DNA of 64,000 nt from Pegoplata infirma (GCA_963921195.1 OY992537.1:173927021-173991020), one strand, 5' to 3'. Positions 36,101 to 45,047 are shown, numbered from the stretch's first letter. Program-made: numbers and translations. Notes: a model not told the origin generated them from the letters alone.

Positions 36101-36708
36101 TCCAAAACTCTCCAGTCATCAATTCTATCAGACAATGTATCTGATACAAGTGTTACGTCAAGAACCTCTTGCCGCGTACTTGTAACGAAAGTTGGTTCAC
36201 TACCCTTGTTACAAATATACAGGTTAGTGCTTAACAAAAACTCCAAAAGTGATTCGCCTCTATCATTTGTGTCTGTACTACCCCATATCGAATGATGTGC
36301 ATTAGCATCACAGCACACTAGTAACTGGTGTCCCCTAGATTCAGACTCCCGAATCAGACCGCCAACCTTCTCCGGGGGTATTGGCCCCGGATTAGGAAAA
36401 TACGCAGAGGCGAGCCAAATAGATTTCCCATGAAGCTCTAAGCTAGCCGCTGTAACATCCATATCACTAAAAGTTGATAAAAAGAATATATTTAAGCCAT
36501 TTTTCGCCAAGATGCAGGCTCTTGGTGAGCCCTCACCTTTGGCAACCATCAACTTAAACCCAGGGGTCTTCAATCCGCAAACCCTGCCACCCCGCACCCA
36601 GGGCTCTTGGATAAAAACCAAGTCAACTGCTCCTGTCGTCAGGCGCAGCAATAGTGCAGCTGAGGCTGCCTTACAGTGATGGAGGTTTATTTGTAGGAAC
36701 CGCAACAT
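33115..36708 (-). CDS. LINE ORF2: endonuclease, reverse transcriptase, RNase H
   Basis: A protein of about 1197 aa if it starts at the Met of MLRFLQINLHHCK (36708); the frame is open to 36846, inside ORF1. Domains in order, numbering from MLRF as 1: an APE-type endonuclease (residues about 3-217: QINLHH, catalytic Glu in QEPW, CDANAHHSIWG, SDHR) that nicks target DNA; a reverse transcriptase (about 420-730: SPGPDGI, FLDIEGAF, TPQGGVLSPLLWN, YADD at 657-660); RNase H (about 914-1040: TDGS, QAEML, TDSQ, GHRDIPGNCKADELA, all four acidic positions present); and a C-terminal CRSC...HFICHC zinc-binding-like motif. The protein performs target-primed reverse transcription of its own RNA. No stop or frameshift is seen. 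Translation probably depends on ORF1 (reinitiation at the overlapping ATG). Confidence 0.95.
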   Translation of the reverse strand: MLRFLQINLHHCKAASAALLLRLTTGAVDLVFIQEPWVRGGRVCGLKTPGFKLMVAKGEGSPRACILAKNGLNIFFLSTFSDMDVTAASLELHGKSIWLASAYFPNPGPIPPEKVGGLIRESESRGHQLLVCCDANAHHSIWGSTDTNDRGESLLEFLLSTNLYICNKGSEPTFVTSTRQEVLDVTLVSDTLSDRIDDWRVLEEHSFSDHRYIEFLLRERAPVETVSRNLRRTNWVKYRETFSLLLDEVPLSEPHSLAEIDCLVDHITNVCNRCLDASCPSAKPRGKKKPPWWSNELQTSRDSCRKLFNKAKFSRADEDWSAYRLQLKSYKKMIRNAKCDSWKNFCGNIEDVSEASRLRKVLASSPCTLGYLKDPNGVWSSSSGESLDLLLNTHFPGNSMTPFQALERSDAQASEIASEIINMPTLIWAIKSFRPYKSPGPDGIIPAELQQVLDYIAPLLYNLYTACINWSYIPLKWRDTRVVFIPKAGKSSHTAPKDFRPISLSSFLLKTMERMIDSYLRRVIDPRLLSTKQHAYSKGRSTETALHELVGTIERSLSVKEYTMVAFLDIEGAFNNVIPESIILALSGLGVKREIVLMVENLLANRRITSELGASVISRFVNRGTPQGGVLSPLLWNLALNSMLLSLEARGCHVIAYADDVAIAVKGKHLPTLRDILQGSLKDLSKWARDCGLGVNPSKTELVLFTRKNKIPAFDPISLDGTEITFSDGAKYLGVFLDRKLNFRRNIEERVRKATIALYSCKRAIGKRWGFSPQVVHWIYTVVVRPILLYGIIVWWPALETKANFVFITKVQRMASMCITGALRTTPTAALEILLHLIPLDILGRQYAAASAIRLNSTLQWRSSDCGHSAILKKITIPQNVDCAPSLSLFERHFTTMIPSRESWMGDTPGSGATINFYTDGSRLHEQVGFGVYSEELGLSLARRLPDHCSVYQAEMLAIKEVADWLSCNVLSTTAVNIYTDSQAAVKSLDSMFLKTRSALNCRTSLNEMAKQFNIRLIWVPGHRDIPGNCKADELARLGTTLQVPTELECVGTPLETCKQNLRLCSATETNQRWANGWTCETTRLIWPSLNQGRTSELISLPRGEISTVVSIITGHCLIGKHAERLNVPSNDFCRSCMDEEELETIEHFICHCPALSGQRLASLGSRELYDLSDLSDVKIQHLRSFIRSSNWFNDRD

Positions 36709-38074
36709 CTTGGTTTTTTTCCACCATCCTTTCCACCACCGTGTTATTGGCTTCATCCTCCGTGTTATCATAGAGGTCGCATTCGTCCCCAGATTCGGTT
36801 TCGAATAAGCCAGATATGTGTCCCATCTGTTCTGAATCGGAGGCAACAGAACTCTCCGAATTCCTCACTGCATGGGCCTCGTCCTGAATGTCACCCATAG
36901 TGGCATCAGCTTTATCCTCCGTGCCATCACAGAGGTCGCATTCGTTGCCAGATTCGGTTTCGAAAATGCCAGATGCATCTCCCATCAGCCTAGAATCGGT
37001 CAGCTGAATATCAACCTTTTCCAGATTCTCCTCCCCAGCCGACTCTGCCACTGGCTTGTCTGCTTCCAAAATAGGCTTCTGGTCGCCCTTGTAGACATTG
37101 ACTCTTATATGAAAAAAGCCAAATCTAATAATGCCGTCAGTCCTGGCTAAAAGCGGAAGCGATTCCTCATTAACCAAGACCACTGCTTGACGACGAGCGC
37201 CCTCCATCTCACCCAATCTGGCAATTTGCCAATTCTGAGTTGGAAGGTCAGGATTGCAGACTTTTATCATCTTTAGAATCACCGCAGTGTCACTTGTAGC
37301 CATTGGGATCCATGCATGAGCTCTGGGTTGCGAGGGGATATCATGTTTTTCCACAACGTCCAGTCTGGCTCCAGGCCATAACTCTCCCACTTGGCTAATG
37401 GCAACCTTAAACACGGCTGCGGATCTTTCGTTTCCAAAAGCAACGAGTTTTACTCGCCCCTGATACCAACCTGCGTTGACAGTAGTAGGGAGAAAATCAG
37501 GCATACTCTCAAGAAGCCTATAGTAGATTTCATTTAGTTTAGTTTCAACTAAACTCCACTTGTCCCTTGGAATACTACAATCCCCATTTTGCCTGTTTAT
37601 CACAGCCCTAACGAAGTTACCTTTCACCACTTCACTAAAAGACTGAGTCCAGACGTTGCCGGTCACCTTAGATCTTTTAGGTAAAGGTTTCTCGTCGGGC
37701 GAGCGCAACCTTTTACCAGACTTCGATGACGAGGCCGAAACAGCGCTCTGTTTGTCAGATGCGCGCATTGCCGAAAGTTTGTCCTGTTCTTCAATGACTC
37801 CTTTCGCCCATGATAGCGACGCCTTCTCACGTTCGGAGAGCTTCGTTCCATCGAGTTGGCTTAGTCTGTTAATTATTTTCAAACAAAGCCTTCTCTGGTT
37901 GTGCCTGACCTTTGATGGCTTAAGTTTCTTTTTCTTTTTACCACCAATATTAGGCTGAGCACCCCTACCAGAATCAAGGCCGGACTTCAAGGTCGCAACC
38001 CTAAGACCAGTGCTAGGACCAGCACCAGTCGGTGAGGCAGAGCCTCGAACTAAATCGGTATCATTTGTGTCCAT
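36671..38074 (-). CDS. LINE ORF1: DUF4780-type nucleic-acid-binding protein
   Basis: 467 aa, starting at the first ATG after the 5' UTR. Residues 1-60 are low complexity with a basic GGKKKKKLKPSK stretch. Residues about 105-140 are Ser/Lys-rich (SSSKSGKRLRSPDEKPLPKRSK, a likely nuclear localisation signal). Residues about 155-330 match DUF4780 (RAVINRQN, DKWSLVETKLNEI, GWYQGRVKLVAF, LWPGARLDVVE, HAWIP). The C-terminal 130 residues are acidic with two similar ETESG-x-ECDL repeats. DUF4780 is the usual ORF1 core of LOA-clade elements; there are no CCHC knuckles. The expected role is binding the element RNA and escorting it to DNA. It ends 38 nt inside ORF2. Confidence 0.93.
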   Translation of the reverse strand: MDTNDTDLVRGSASPTGAGPSTGLRVATLKSGLDSGRGAQPNIGGKKKKKLKPSKVRHNQRRLCLKIINRLSQLDGTKLSEREKASLSWAKGVIEEQDKLSAMRASDKQSAVSASSSKSGKRLRSPDEKPLPKRSKVTGNVWTQSFSEVVKGNFVRAVINRQNGDCSIPRDKWSLVETKLNEIYYRLLESMPDFLPTTVNAGWYQGRVKLVAFGNERSAAVFKVAISQVGELWPGARLDVVEKHDIPSQPRAHAWIPMATSDTAVILKMIKVCNPDLPTQNWQIARLGEMEGARRQAVVLVNEESLPLLARTDGIIRFGFFHIRVNVYKGDQKPILEADKPVAESAGEENLEKVDIQLTDSRLMGDASGIFETESGNECDLCDGTEDKADATMGDIQDEAHAVRNSESSVASDSEQMGHISGLFETESGDECDLYDNTEDEANNTVVERMVEKNQDVAVPTNKPPSL

Positions 38075-38812
38075 ATTTTCATTTTCCTTGATGTGGTAAT
38101 GAAAATATCACAAAAATACCTATTACGAACAAACCTATTACGAACAATTTTAGTAATTCAATTTATAGCACGGAGTTAAAATAAAACACGTCCACACTCG
38201 TCAACAGTTGAACGATTATTAGGGTTGCCAGAATTTTATTTCAAAAATGCGGGACAAACTCCTGAAAATTACAAAAATGGCGGGATTTTAAAAAATTTCG
38301 CGGGACAAAAATATTTTTATGAACAAAACTGAAAAATTTAGCAACATGTTGTCGAGTTTTATTGTTTTAAATAGAGACTACCAACCTCTAGTGCATTTTG
38401 AAATAGGAAAAGTGTTTTTGTTGCTCAAAAGCATTTTTTTCGCGCTGCTTTAGAGACTAATTTAGCTAAAGTAAATTTTAGTACACACATTTCCATTTTG
38501 AAGATACAACGCTGGACCAGAATTACTCCATGGAAATTTTATAAATATTTTTCCCGGAATGTGTTCTATATTGTGCACCTTTTGGCGTACATTTTTTGAA
38601 AAATATTTTTTTTTTCAAACTTACACTAAGGCCTTTACCACAAGAAAACAAAAAGTCTATTTTAACTAAAGTTTTATTTTAAATTTCAAATTTTCAATAC
38701 ATTTTTTAAAAACAAAAACAATTTGTATGGAAATAAAATTAAAAGCTGATTTTAAATATATTTTATTTTTCTTTGGTTAGGCTGTAAGATTGTAAACTTT
38801 TTTGTCATACCC

Positions 38813-38933
38813 AATTCACACCAGAGGTGAAATCTCGTTCGAACAAGATTTCGATCATATGGTTGTGTATAAATTGATGCAGAACATATGATCGAAATCT
38901 CGTTCGAACGAGATTTCACCTCAGGTGTGAATT
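38813..38933. repeat. Palindromic MITE, 49-bp arms
   Basis: The arm starting AATTCACACC and ending GATCATATG pairs with 38885-38933 with two mismatches around a 23-nt loop. Each arm contains ATCTCGTTCGAACGAGAT (one mismatch on the left), itself a palindrome. It lies within the hAT element 33009-39878. The TSD is not resolved. Confidence 0.85.
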
Positions 38934-39882
38934 TCTCAGTTATTTTGGGTATGGTCCAGTTTCCAGTTAAAATATAATTTGTCTAGTTAAAAAAGAATTT
39001 CTTTAATTTTAACAATTATTTTTTTGTTAAACAGTAGTATATTTTACAACTTTTTTTGACTACTTTTTGAATAAAACATAAATCATGAATAAAACATAAA
39101 TGTATCTTTTGGTTACGTCAAAATGTGTTTTTTTTTTTTTTTTTGCTACATTTTCACTCTCTTTTTCATTACTTTTTTGAACATCTCAGCTCGTCGATGA
39201 TCTGAGGATTTTTTTCGTACATTCGACTTTTCAAATAACCCCAAAAAATAACTCTGGTGGGGCCAAATTTGCAAATGAGGGTCTGTTATTGTCGCCCTTT
39301 TTTAACATCTTACGTCCAGAAAATTTTAATTAGCCAGCCTGATTTACAGAACTGACCACTCTGGTCTTATTTTTGTGGGATTCTCATACCATTAAAATAG
39401 TAATGGAAATACTTAAAAACGGCACATTTTGCCGTGGCCAATAAGAGATGGCCATTTAATACATGTTATATTTTAAAAGTAGTCCAAAATAAAAATATGT
39501 GTCTCACATATGAAAATCAATTGATTTTTTTTAATTATAAAAAAAGTATGTATGGGTCCAGTTACTTTTTCAAAATCCAGCTGAAAATTTTCTATTTTCC
39601 AGTTATTAGACTTCTAGTAACTGCCAACCCTAGGTGTGAAAAGGCCTTTATTTTTTCCATAAAAAGGTTCTTAATCCCCATCATTTGGGCGTCAAGGTAA
39701 ACCAATTTTAAAAAAGCTTACAAATAAGCCTTTTAAAAACTTAGGCTTTTAAAGTAACAAATAGTTGTTATTAAAAAAATTGCAAAAAAAGCGGGAATAT
39801 GGAATCCCGCGCGGGACGCGGGAATCGGTTATGAAAAGCGGGACAATCCCGCCAAATGCGGGACGTCTGGCAACCCTATTTG

Positions 39883-39952
39883 TTATATATGGTTTTGAAT
39901 TGAGAAAAGTGTGAAAGAAAAATTTTAATTTTTCTAAAAATTTAGACATCCT
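39883..39952 (+). repeat. 70-bp direct repeat, right copy
   Basis: Exact match to 32370-32439. It overlaps the right TSD of the hAT element, so the hAT inserted at the start of this copy. Confidence 0.85.
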
Positions 39953-40404
39953 TAATTTAATTTTTTTAATTTTAATTAATGTTTTTGATGCGGAGAAGTT
40001 TTACTCATAAAATGGATTTAACTACAACTTTGTAAATTTACAGAGTTTTTTTAGTAAAATTCTTTTCGGTTTTATCAATATTTTATAGATAATTCTATAA
40101 ATTTAAATTTTTTTAATCGAAATCATTTTACAGAGTTTTCTTCGTAAAATAACAAAAAATCTTGCTGGTTGGAAATCTATGGTTTTTTCTGCTGGCTCAG
40201 CAGAGTATCTCTGTAATTTAACAGAGTGATTATTTTGAGTGTACAAACAAAATTGTAATCAAACATTTCGTATTTTCATAATTTTGAGAGATTTATGTGA
40301 ATATTAGGAAGGATGGTGTTTGTATGGGAACTACAAGATGAACTGAATGATTTGAGATTAGAAAATAAGATTACCTGCCAAATCTTGAAAGGATGGACCA
40401 TTTA

Positions 40405-40600
40405 CAGATGTAATTCGTAAATTATCAATTGTAATTCGAAGATTCTACTTGTAATTCGAAGATTCCATTTGTAAATTGAAGATTCCATTTGTAATTAAGA
40501 TTCCATGTCTAATTCGAATACTCCAATTGCAACTCGAAGATTCCAATAGTAATTCGAAGATTCCATTTGTAATTCGAAGATTCCACTTGTAATTCGAAAA
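40405..40600. repeat. TTCGAATTACAAAT minisatellite
   Basis: About nine 20-bp monomers of the GAAGATTCCATTTGTAATTC type, the same repeat as at 25755-26085 in opposite orientation. The next 220 bp to 40826 hold no recognised feature. Confidence 0.85.
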
Positions 40601-40826
40601 TGAACGAGTTTTGTTTGCCTTTATAAACAATTTTTTTTTTTTGAATCTTCCAATCACAAATGGAATCTTCTATCTGTGGCACCTTCAACATCTTATTTTT
40701 TATGTTTTTTGCACATAAGTAACACAATATTCCAATTTTAGTTAATTCTTTATATCCGCGCCACAAAATTGGACGGGCCGAAAATAATAACATTTTCTAA
40801 TCCCCTGGGTCCAAGCGCAGTACCTT

Positions 40827-41504
40827 CACTCAAAATAATTACTCTGTAAGATGACTATAATCCCAATTCTACAGATATTTGACAAAATTATCTGTCGAAA
40901 TACAGATTTTAAGAAAATACTTTGTATTTTCTTGTGACCGAAAAACAAAATTTTATCTATTATATTTTACTTTTTACTTTGTAATCTCTATTTTACACAT
41001 AATAAACAGAGTTTTTTTGTTAAAATACGGATTTTAGAAAATTTTACGAGGATGACGTGTAAAATTGGAGTTACTTGATAAAAACTCGTAATATTCACAA
41101 AAATAAAAAAGTAAATTTACAATTTGGAAGCATTAAAGCGGGCAAATTTAATAAAATTTTAATTATAATTAATTTAATTTTAATGAATGTTTATGATACA
41201 GAAAAGTTTTACTCATAAAATGGATTTAACTAAAACTTTGTAAATTTACAGTTTTTTTTTAAATTTTGACTCATAAAATGCATTGAACTAAAACTTTGTA
41301 AATTTAGTTTTTTTTGGTAAAATTCTTTTCGGTTTTATCAATATTTTACAGATAATTCTCTAAATTTACAGTTTTTTTATCGAAATCATTTTACAGAGTT
41401 TTCTTCGTAAAATAACAAAAAATCTTGCTGGTTGGAAATCTATGGTATTTTCTGCTGGCTCAGCAGAGTATCTCTGTAATTTAACAGAGTGATTATTTTG
41501 AGAG
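40827..41504 (-). mobile_element. CACTC-family element, 678 bp
   Basis: Left end CACTCAAAATAATTACTCTG, right end CAGAGTGATTATTTTGAGAG (mutated terminus), colinear with 20251-20995 inverted. TA follows on the right; the left flank has decayed. No ORF. It serves as the uninterrupted reference for the large copy at 31437-40241. Confidence 0.85.
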
Positions 41505-41541
41505 TAGATCTATTATTAAATTTGTTTTGAATGGATTACTA

Positions 41542-41589
41542 CACTCAAAATAATCACTCTGTTAACTTATAGAGATACTCTGCTGAGCT
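41542..41589 (+). mobile_element. CACTC-family end fragment
   Basis: TA plus CACTCAAAATAATCACTCTG and 25 further bases match the family terminus, then similarity stops. Only one end survives. Confidence 0.7.
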
Positions 41590-42864
41590 ATATATTTTAA
41601 TATATGTTTATTTTTACTCGGGTTTGCTTAAATGTTTAAAAAAATACATTTTTATTTTGTTAAATAACAAATGAAATTAATGAGAAATAAAAAAAATATT
41701 TCAATGGAAAATTAGTAGGAATTGGTTAATGATTGATCTTTTTGGAATTATAATTGGAATTTTCGAACACAAGTTAAATTTTTGAATTACAAGCAGAACC
41801 TTCCTTGTAATTACAAATGAAATCTTTGAATTACAAGTAAAACTTTCGTTTATGAAATAAGTTCTTCAAATTACAAATGAAATCATCGAAATCAAAGTAT
41901 AATCTTTGAATTACAATTGATCCTTATGACACTAGCTTTTCTTGGTATTGATTTGATATAACCAGCAACGTAAATCACATTAGAGTACAGCACTACCGAC
42001 TGCGGTAATGCTGTGCTCTAATGTAATTAACCAGAGTCATAGAGTAGGATAACAAATGGCGTTTTAAAAAGTAGTAAACAAAAACCATATGGTATTGTTT
42101 ACGAAATTTTATCACAAATCGAAATGTGAGCGAGATGGAAGATCCCAGTTTTACAGTGAGAATGCAGATTGTTTTTTGTCTCTCTTGGCTTTACGTTTGA
42201 ACTTTAGTTTGGCATTGCCAGAATTTTTCAATTATCTTTGGTGATGACAGATCTACAAAACGGTGGATGCATTACTTTATAACTTTGTGATTAACATGCC
42301 ATGCCATGCTAGTGTCATATACCTTTAAATGGTGTAGTTGTTAAAATATTATTAATTTAAAATTATTTTTCAAGGTACGATTTTAAATCTAAGGCTGAAA
42401 CGGAGTTTGTCATTGGGAAATTTAATATCGAATATGAATCTTTGGATGAATGTCCAAATATTTTTACACTCCTTTGGGTATTTTAAATTAAATATTACAT
42501 ATGTACATATAAGTGGTGGCACGTTATTAAAGCATCAAGTACACTGCTGACTTTATAGATGATGTTATCAAAATAGACATCGACAACATTAATGTCTAAA
42601 AACGTTGCTCCTTGAACGAAAATATACGGCTGTACGTTTTTTCGTTTTCTAATTCCCGAGGATGATCTATTCTTTTAATGAACGTATTTTGGGTCTGTCT
42701 TATAGTGTATCTACTGTTTTCCTTATTTTTTTTTAGACGACCCGGGCTTTATTATTGAATGTAGAATGAAAAGATCTGGAACAAATATAAAAAGTGCAAT
42801 AAATAGATCCAATCGGTCCATGTTCGAACTTGGGACCCATTTTCCGGTAAACACCGGTGTAGGG
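41590..42864. other. AT-rich DNA with a decayed minisatellite and a hairpin
   Basis: 41735-41925 contains degenerate copies of the GAATTACAA-type minisatellite. 41977-42024 is a hairpin: ACATTAGAGTACAGCACTACC pairing with GGTAATGCTGTGCTCTAATGT, 6-nt loop, one mismatch. No gene is evident. Confidence 0.5.
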
Positions 42865-42935
42865 TATTATATGGCCGGTCTTGACCGACTTTAATTTTTT
42901 TACATGTTTTATTATGCAAAATGACCCCAAACAAT
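42865..42935 (+). repeat. INE-1/Helentron-like end
   Basis: GGGTATTATATGG, then the stem CCGGTC-TT-GACCG (42875-42887), then TTTAATTTTTTTACATGTTT. It has the same order as the ends at 40-72 and 5723-5757, but the stem sequence is different. Confidence 0.5.
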
Positions 42936-43493
42936 AAAATGGAACAAGATGAAATTTTGTAGACCCTAGCGGTAAGTTTAAAGACTTGATTTTTAATTTC
43001 TGCGGTATATGCTTTACGATTCAGAGCCGAGTCACAATTGGAACCACCGACCACAAACCACAGCTAAAGAGAGAGCGACGCATTATAATTGAACGACAAG
43101 CGACAGGACACATTTTTTGACGTTTAAAATGATAAAAAGAACGTAAAAAATTTATGTGCAATTTTTATTTCGAAAACAAAGAAATTTAATTGAATTTAGT
43201 AAACTTATTATCCAAAAAAAGAAATTATGCTTTTAAGCTCTGAACAAAAAAAAAAAACAACAAAATCTTTAACAAAAAAAAAAACAGTTAGAAAAAATAA
43301 AAATAAGTAATCATAAATAATAGAAATCAAGATTTATAGAAAAATTTAATTATAAAAGTTATTTTACAACCGTATTTAAAAATTAATAGGTATATAAAAA
43401 ATATATAAATACAAAGTTTTGGTTGGTAAGTTATATTTTTGGATTTTGATTTGTAATAATAATTGTTTTGTCTTCTATTAAAAATAAAAGATC

Positions 43494-45047
43494 ATGGCGA
43501 ATATACCAGAACAACTGGACAGTATTATAAACATCGCGACATCTGTTTATAATTGTTTTTTGCACACAAAAAAAATTTAAAAAAATTGTGCCAGTTTTTG
43601 GTTTAATTACAACCTATAGGGTGGTTTTAGATAACTTACCAAAGTTTTTGCTCTAAAAAACTTAGGTAAATTATCCAAAACCACTTTATAGGTTGTATTA
43701 TCCCCAAAACGTACACAATTATTTTATATTTTTTTTTGTGTGTGGCATATGACAATTTGCCTCAAAGCCAAAAATCTAGACGTAGATGGTGGGTTCGCCC
43801 AGTAAATTTGAAACGGGACGAACTAGGATTTTACAGAACCTGCATGACCCATATTAAAGAAAAGGATGAAGAACATTTCTTTAAAGCTACCAGGATGTCC
43901 GTGAGCATGTATGAATTGCTGTTGAGTCTGATGAAAAATCGCCTCCGAAAGTTTTCAAAAAGAAAGCCCATACCTCCAGAAACTAGGTTGTCTTTAACAC
44001 TATTGTAAGTAAGCAATACACAAATGCATACAAGAACATAACACTAAATCATTTTAGATATCTTGCTCATGGAAGCAGTATTCAAATGCTGGCCTGGTCA
44101 CATAAAATGGGGTTTTCGACTGTTAGAAAAATAGTTCTTGAAACATGTCAAGCGTTATGGGAAGAACTGTCAGCAATTTACGTATCGGAACCTAACATGG
44201 TAGACTGGAAAAATACATCCAAACGTATTTTTGATGCCACGGGTCGGTAAACATATTACCACTTTTTGCCCTAAAAGAAGTGGATCCTTGTATTACAACT
44301 ACAAAAAGACTTTTAGTATTGTGTTAATGGCATCATGTGATGTAAATTTTTCGTTTACTTATGTTGACATTGGTGCTTATGGTAGCCAAAGCGATGGTGG
44401 CATATTTGCGAAAAGTACTTTTGGGAGAAAAATTATTAACGGACAGCTTAATACACCCAACCCAGACCAACTGCCTGCTTCTGACATCGTTTTTCCTTAT
44501 TATTTTGTGGGAGACAACGCGTTTCCTCTGCTTAAAAATCTTCAAAGACCTTTTCCAGGAAAAAACTTAACTCCAGACAAAAGAAATTTTAACGAAACAC
44601 TTTCGAGGGCAAGGTGCCGAATCGAAATAGCTTTTGGTATATTGGCAAATAGATGGCGTATACTAATGGCACCAATGCACCTGGAGCCCGATAACGCTGA
44701 TAAAGTTGTTATGGCAACAGTTCTTCTCCATAACTTTTTAATAGCTCACGATGAAACAAGGTATTTTTCAAAATAAGTAAACTTATCATTTTGTCAAATG
44801 TTTTTTTTTTTCATACAGGTATTACAGTACCGATGATGATGATTTTCATACAATTGAAAGAGGAAATCTTTTCAACGAACCAAGACTTGGACCCAATCGA
44901 AGCTCAAATTATGCTTTTGATTTAAGAAATATTTTAAAAGACTATTTACAACATAATAAAACTAGCAAGATTTTTCAGTTATTTTTTTACTATTCAAATA
45001 AAAAAAATTTATTTAAATTTAAAAATATCACAATATGTTTCTTTTAA
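43494..45047 (+). pseudogene. Harbinger transposase (DDE_Tnp_4), disrupted
   Basis: Coding parts: 43494-43562 and 43745-44004 (split by a 180-bp MITE), then 44058 onward, with a later exon 44819-45047. Introns 44005-44057 and 44761-44818 have GT-AG ends. Recognisable blocks are RRRWWVRPVN, EEHFFKATRMS, GSSIQMLAWSHKMG, GKHITTFCPKRSGSLYYNYKKTFSIVLMA, VDIGAYGSQSDGGIF (second catalytic Asp) and CRIEIAFGILANRWRIL (catalytic Glu). Between IFDATG and GKH about ten residues that normally include the W-x-FP-NC and GAIDGKH first catalytic Asp are missing, with a +1 shift and a stop at 44248. The protein would excise and integrate the element if complete; as it stands it cannot be catalytic. Confidence 0.92.
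43563..43742. mobile_element. 180-bp fold-back MITE inside the transposase exon
   Basis: Ends CACACAAAAAAAA / TTTTTTTTTGTGTG, flanked by TG (43561-43562 and 43743-43744). Nearly the whole element is self-complementary: ACAACCTATAGGGTGGTTTT pairs with AAAACCACTTTATAGGTTGT. Coding frame is continuous across it once the element and one TG are discounted. Confidence 0.9.

Larger units (their letters stand above)
33016..38215 (-). mobile_element. Full-length LOA-clade LINE, 5.2 kb
   Basis: An 11-bp TSD, TTATTAGGGTT, at 33005-33015 and 38216-38226 defines the element. It has a 5' UTR of about 140 bp, ORF1 (38074-36671), ORF2 (36708-33115) overlapping ORF1 by 38 nt, and a 3' end with an AACCT-type tail (plus strand AGGTTAGGTTAGGTT). 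Both ORFs are open and all catalytic motifs are present, so this copy may be capable of movement. An RNase H domain in ORF2 together with a DUF4780-type ORF1 indicates the LOA clade of the R1 group. Confidence 0.96.
33009..39878. mobile_element. hAT element carrying a LINE (1.66 kb without it)
   Basis: Ends TAGGGTTGCCAGA (the left end is split by the LINE after TAGGGTT) and TCTGGCAACCCTA. Perfect 8-bp TSD TTTGTTAT (33001-33008, 39879-39886). The GCGGGAC/GTCCCGC subterminal words are shared with 14480-14580. No transposase. A palindromic MITE (38813-38933) lies in its right part. Confidence 0.88.
31437..40241 (-). mobile_element. CACTC-family element expanded to 8.8 kb by nested insertions
   Basis: Left terminus CACTCAAAATAATTACTCTG at 31437, right terminus CAGAGTGATTATTTTGAGTG at 40241. 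TA flanks both sides (31435-31436, 40242-40243), and the copy is inverted relative to 20251-20995. The element body is continuous once the following are removed: the hAT MITE 31798-32215, the direct-repeat-bounded insert (32370 to 39952) and, within that, the hAT element with its LINE. The sequence on either side of the insert (ATAATTAATTTA, TAATTTAATTTT) matches the uninterrupted body of the copy at 40827-41504. Confidence 0.8.

Noticed and set aside
36700..36720. Programmed -1 frameshift at A-AAA-AAC joining ORF1 to ORF2
   Set aside because: ORF2 is in the +1 frame, so a -1 shift does not reach it.
37656..37958. Plus-strand 100-codon ORF opposite LINE ORF1
   Set aside because: Antisense shadow of the Lys/Ser-rich part of ORF1; also present opposite the third copy at 50649.
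42752..43054. A gene spanning the Harbinger left terminus on the minus strand
   Set aside because: The frame crosses the terminal repeat and continues into unrelated flank; no protein features.
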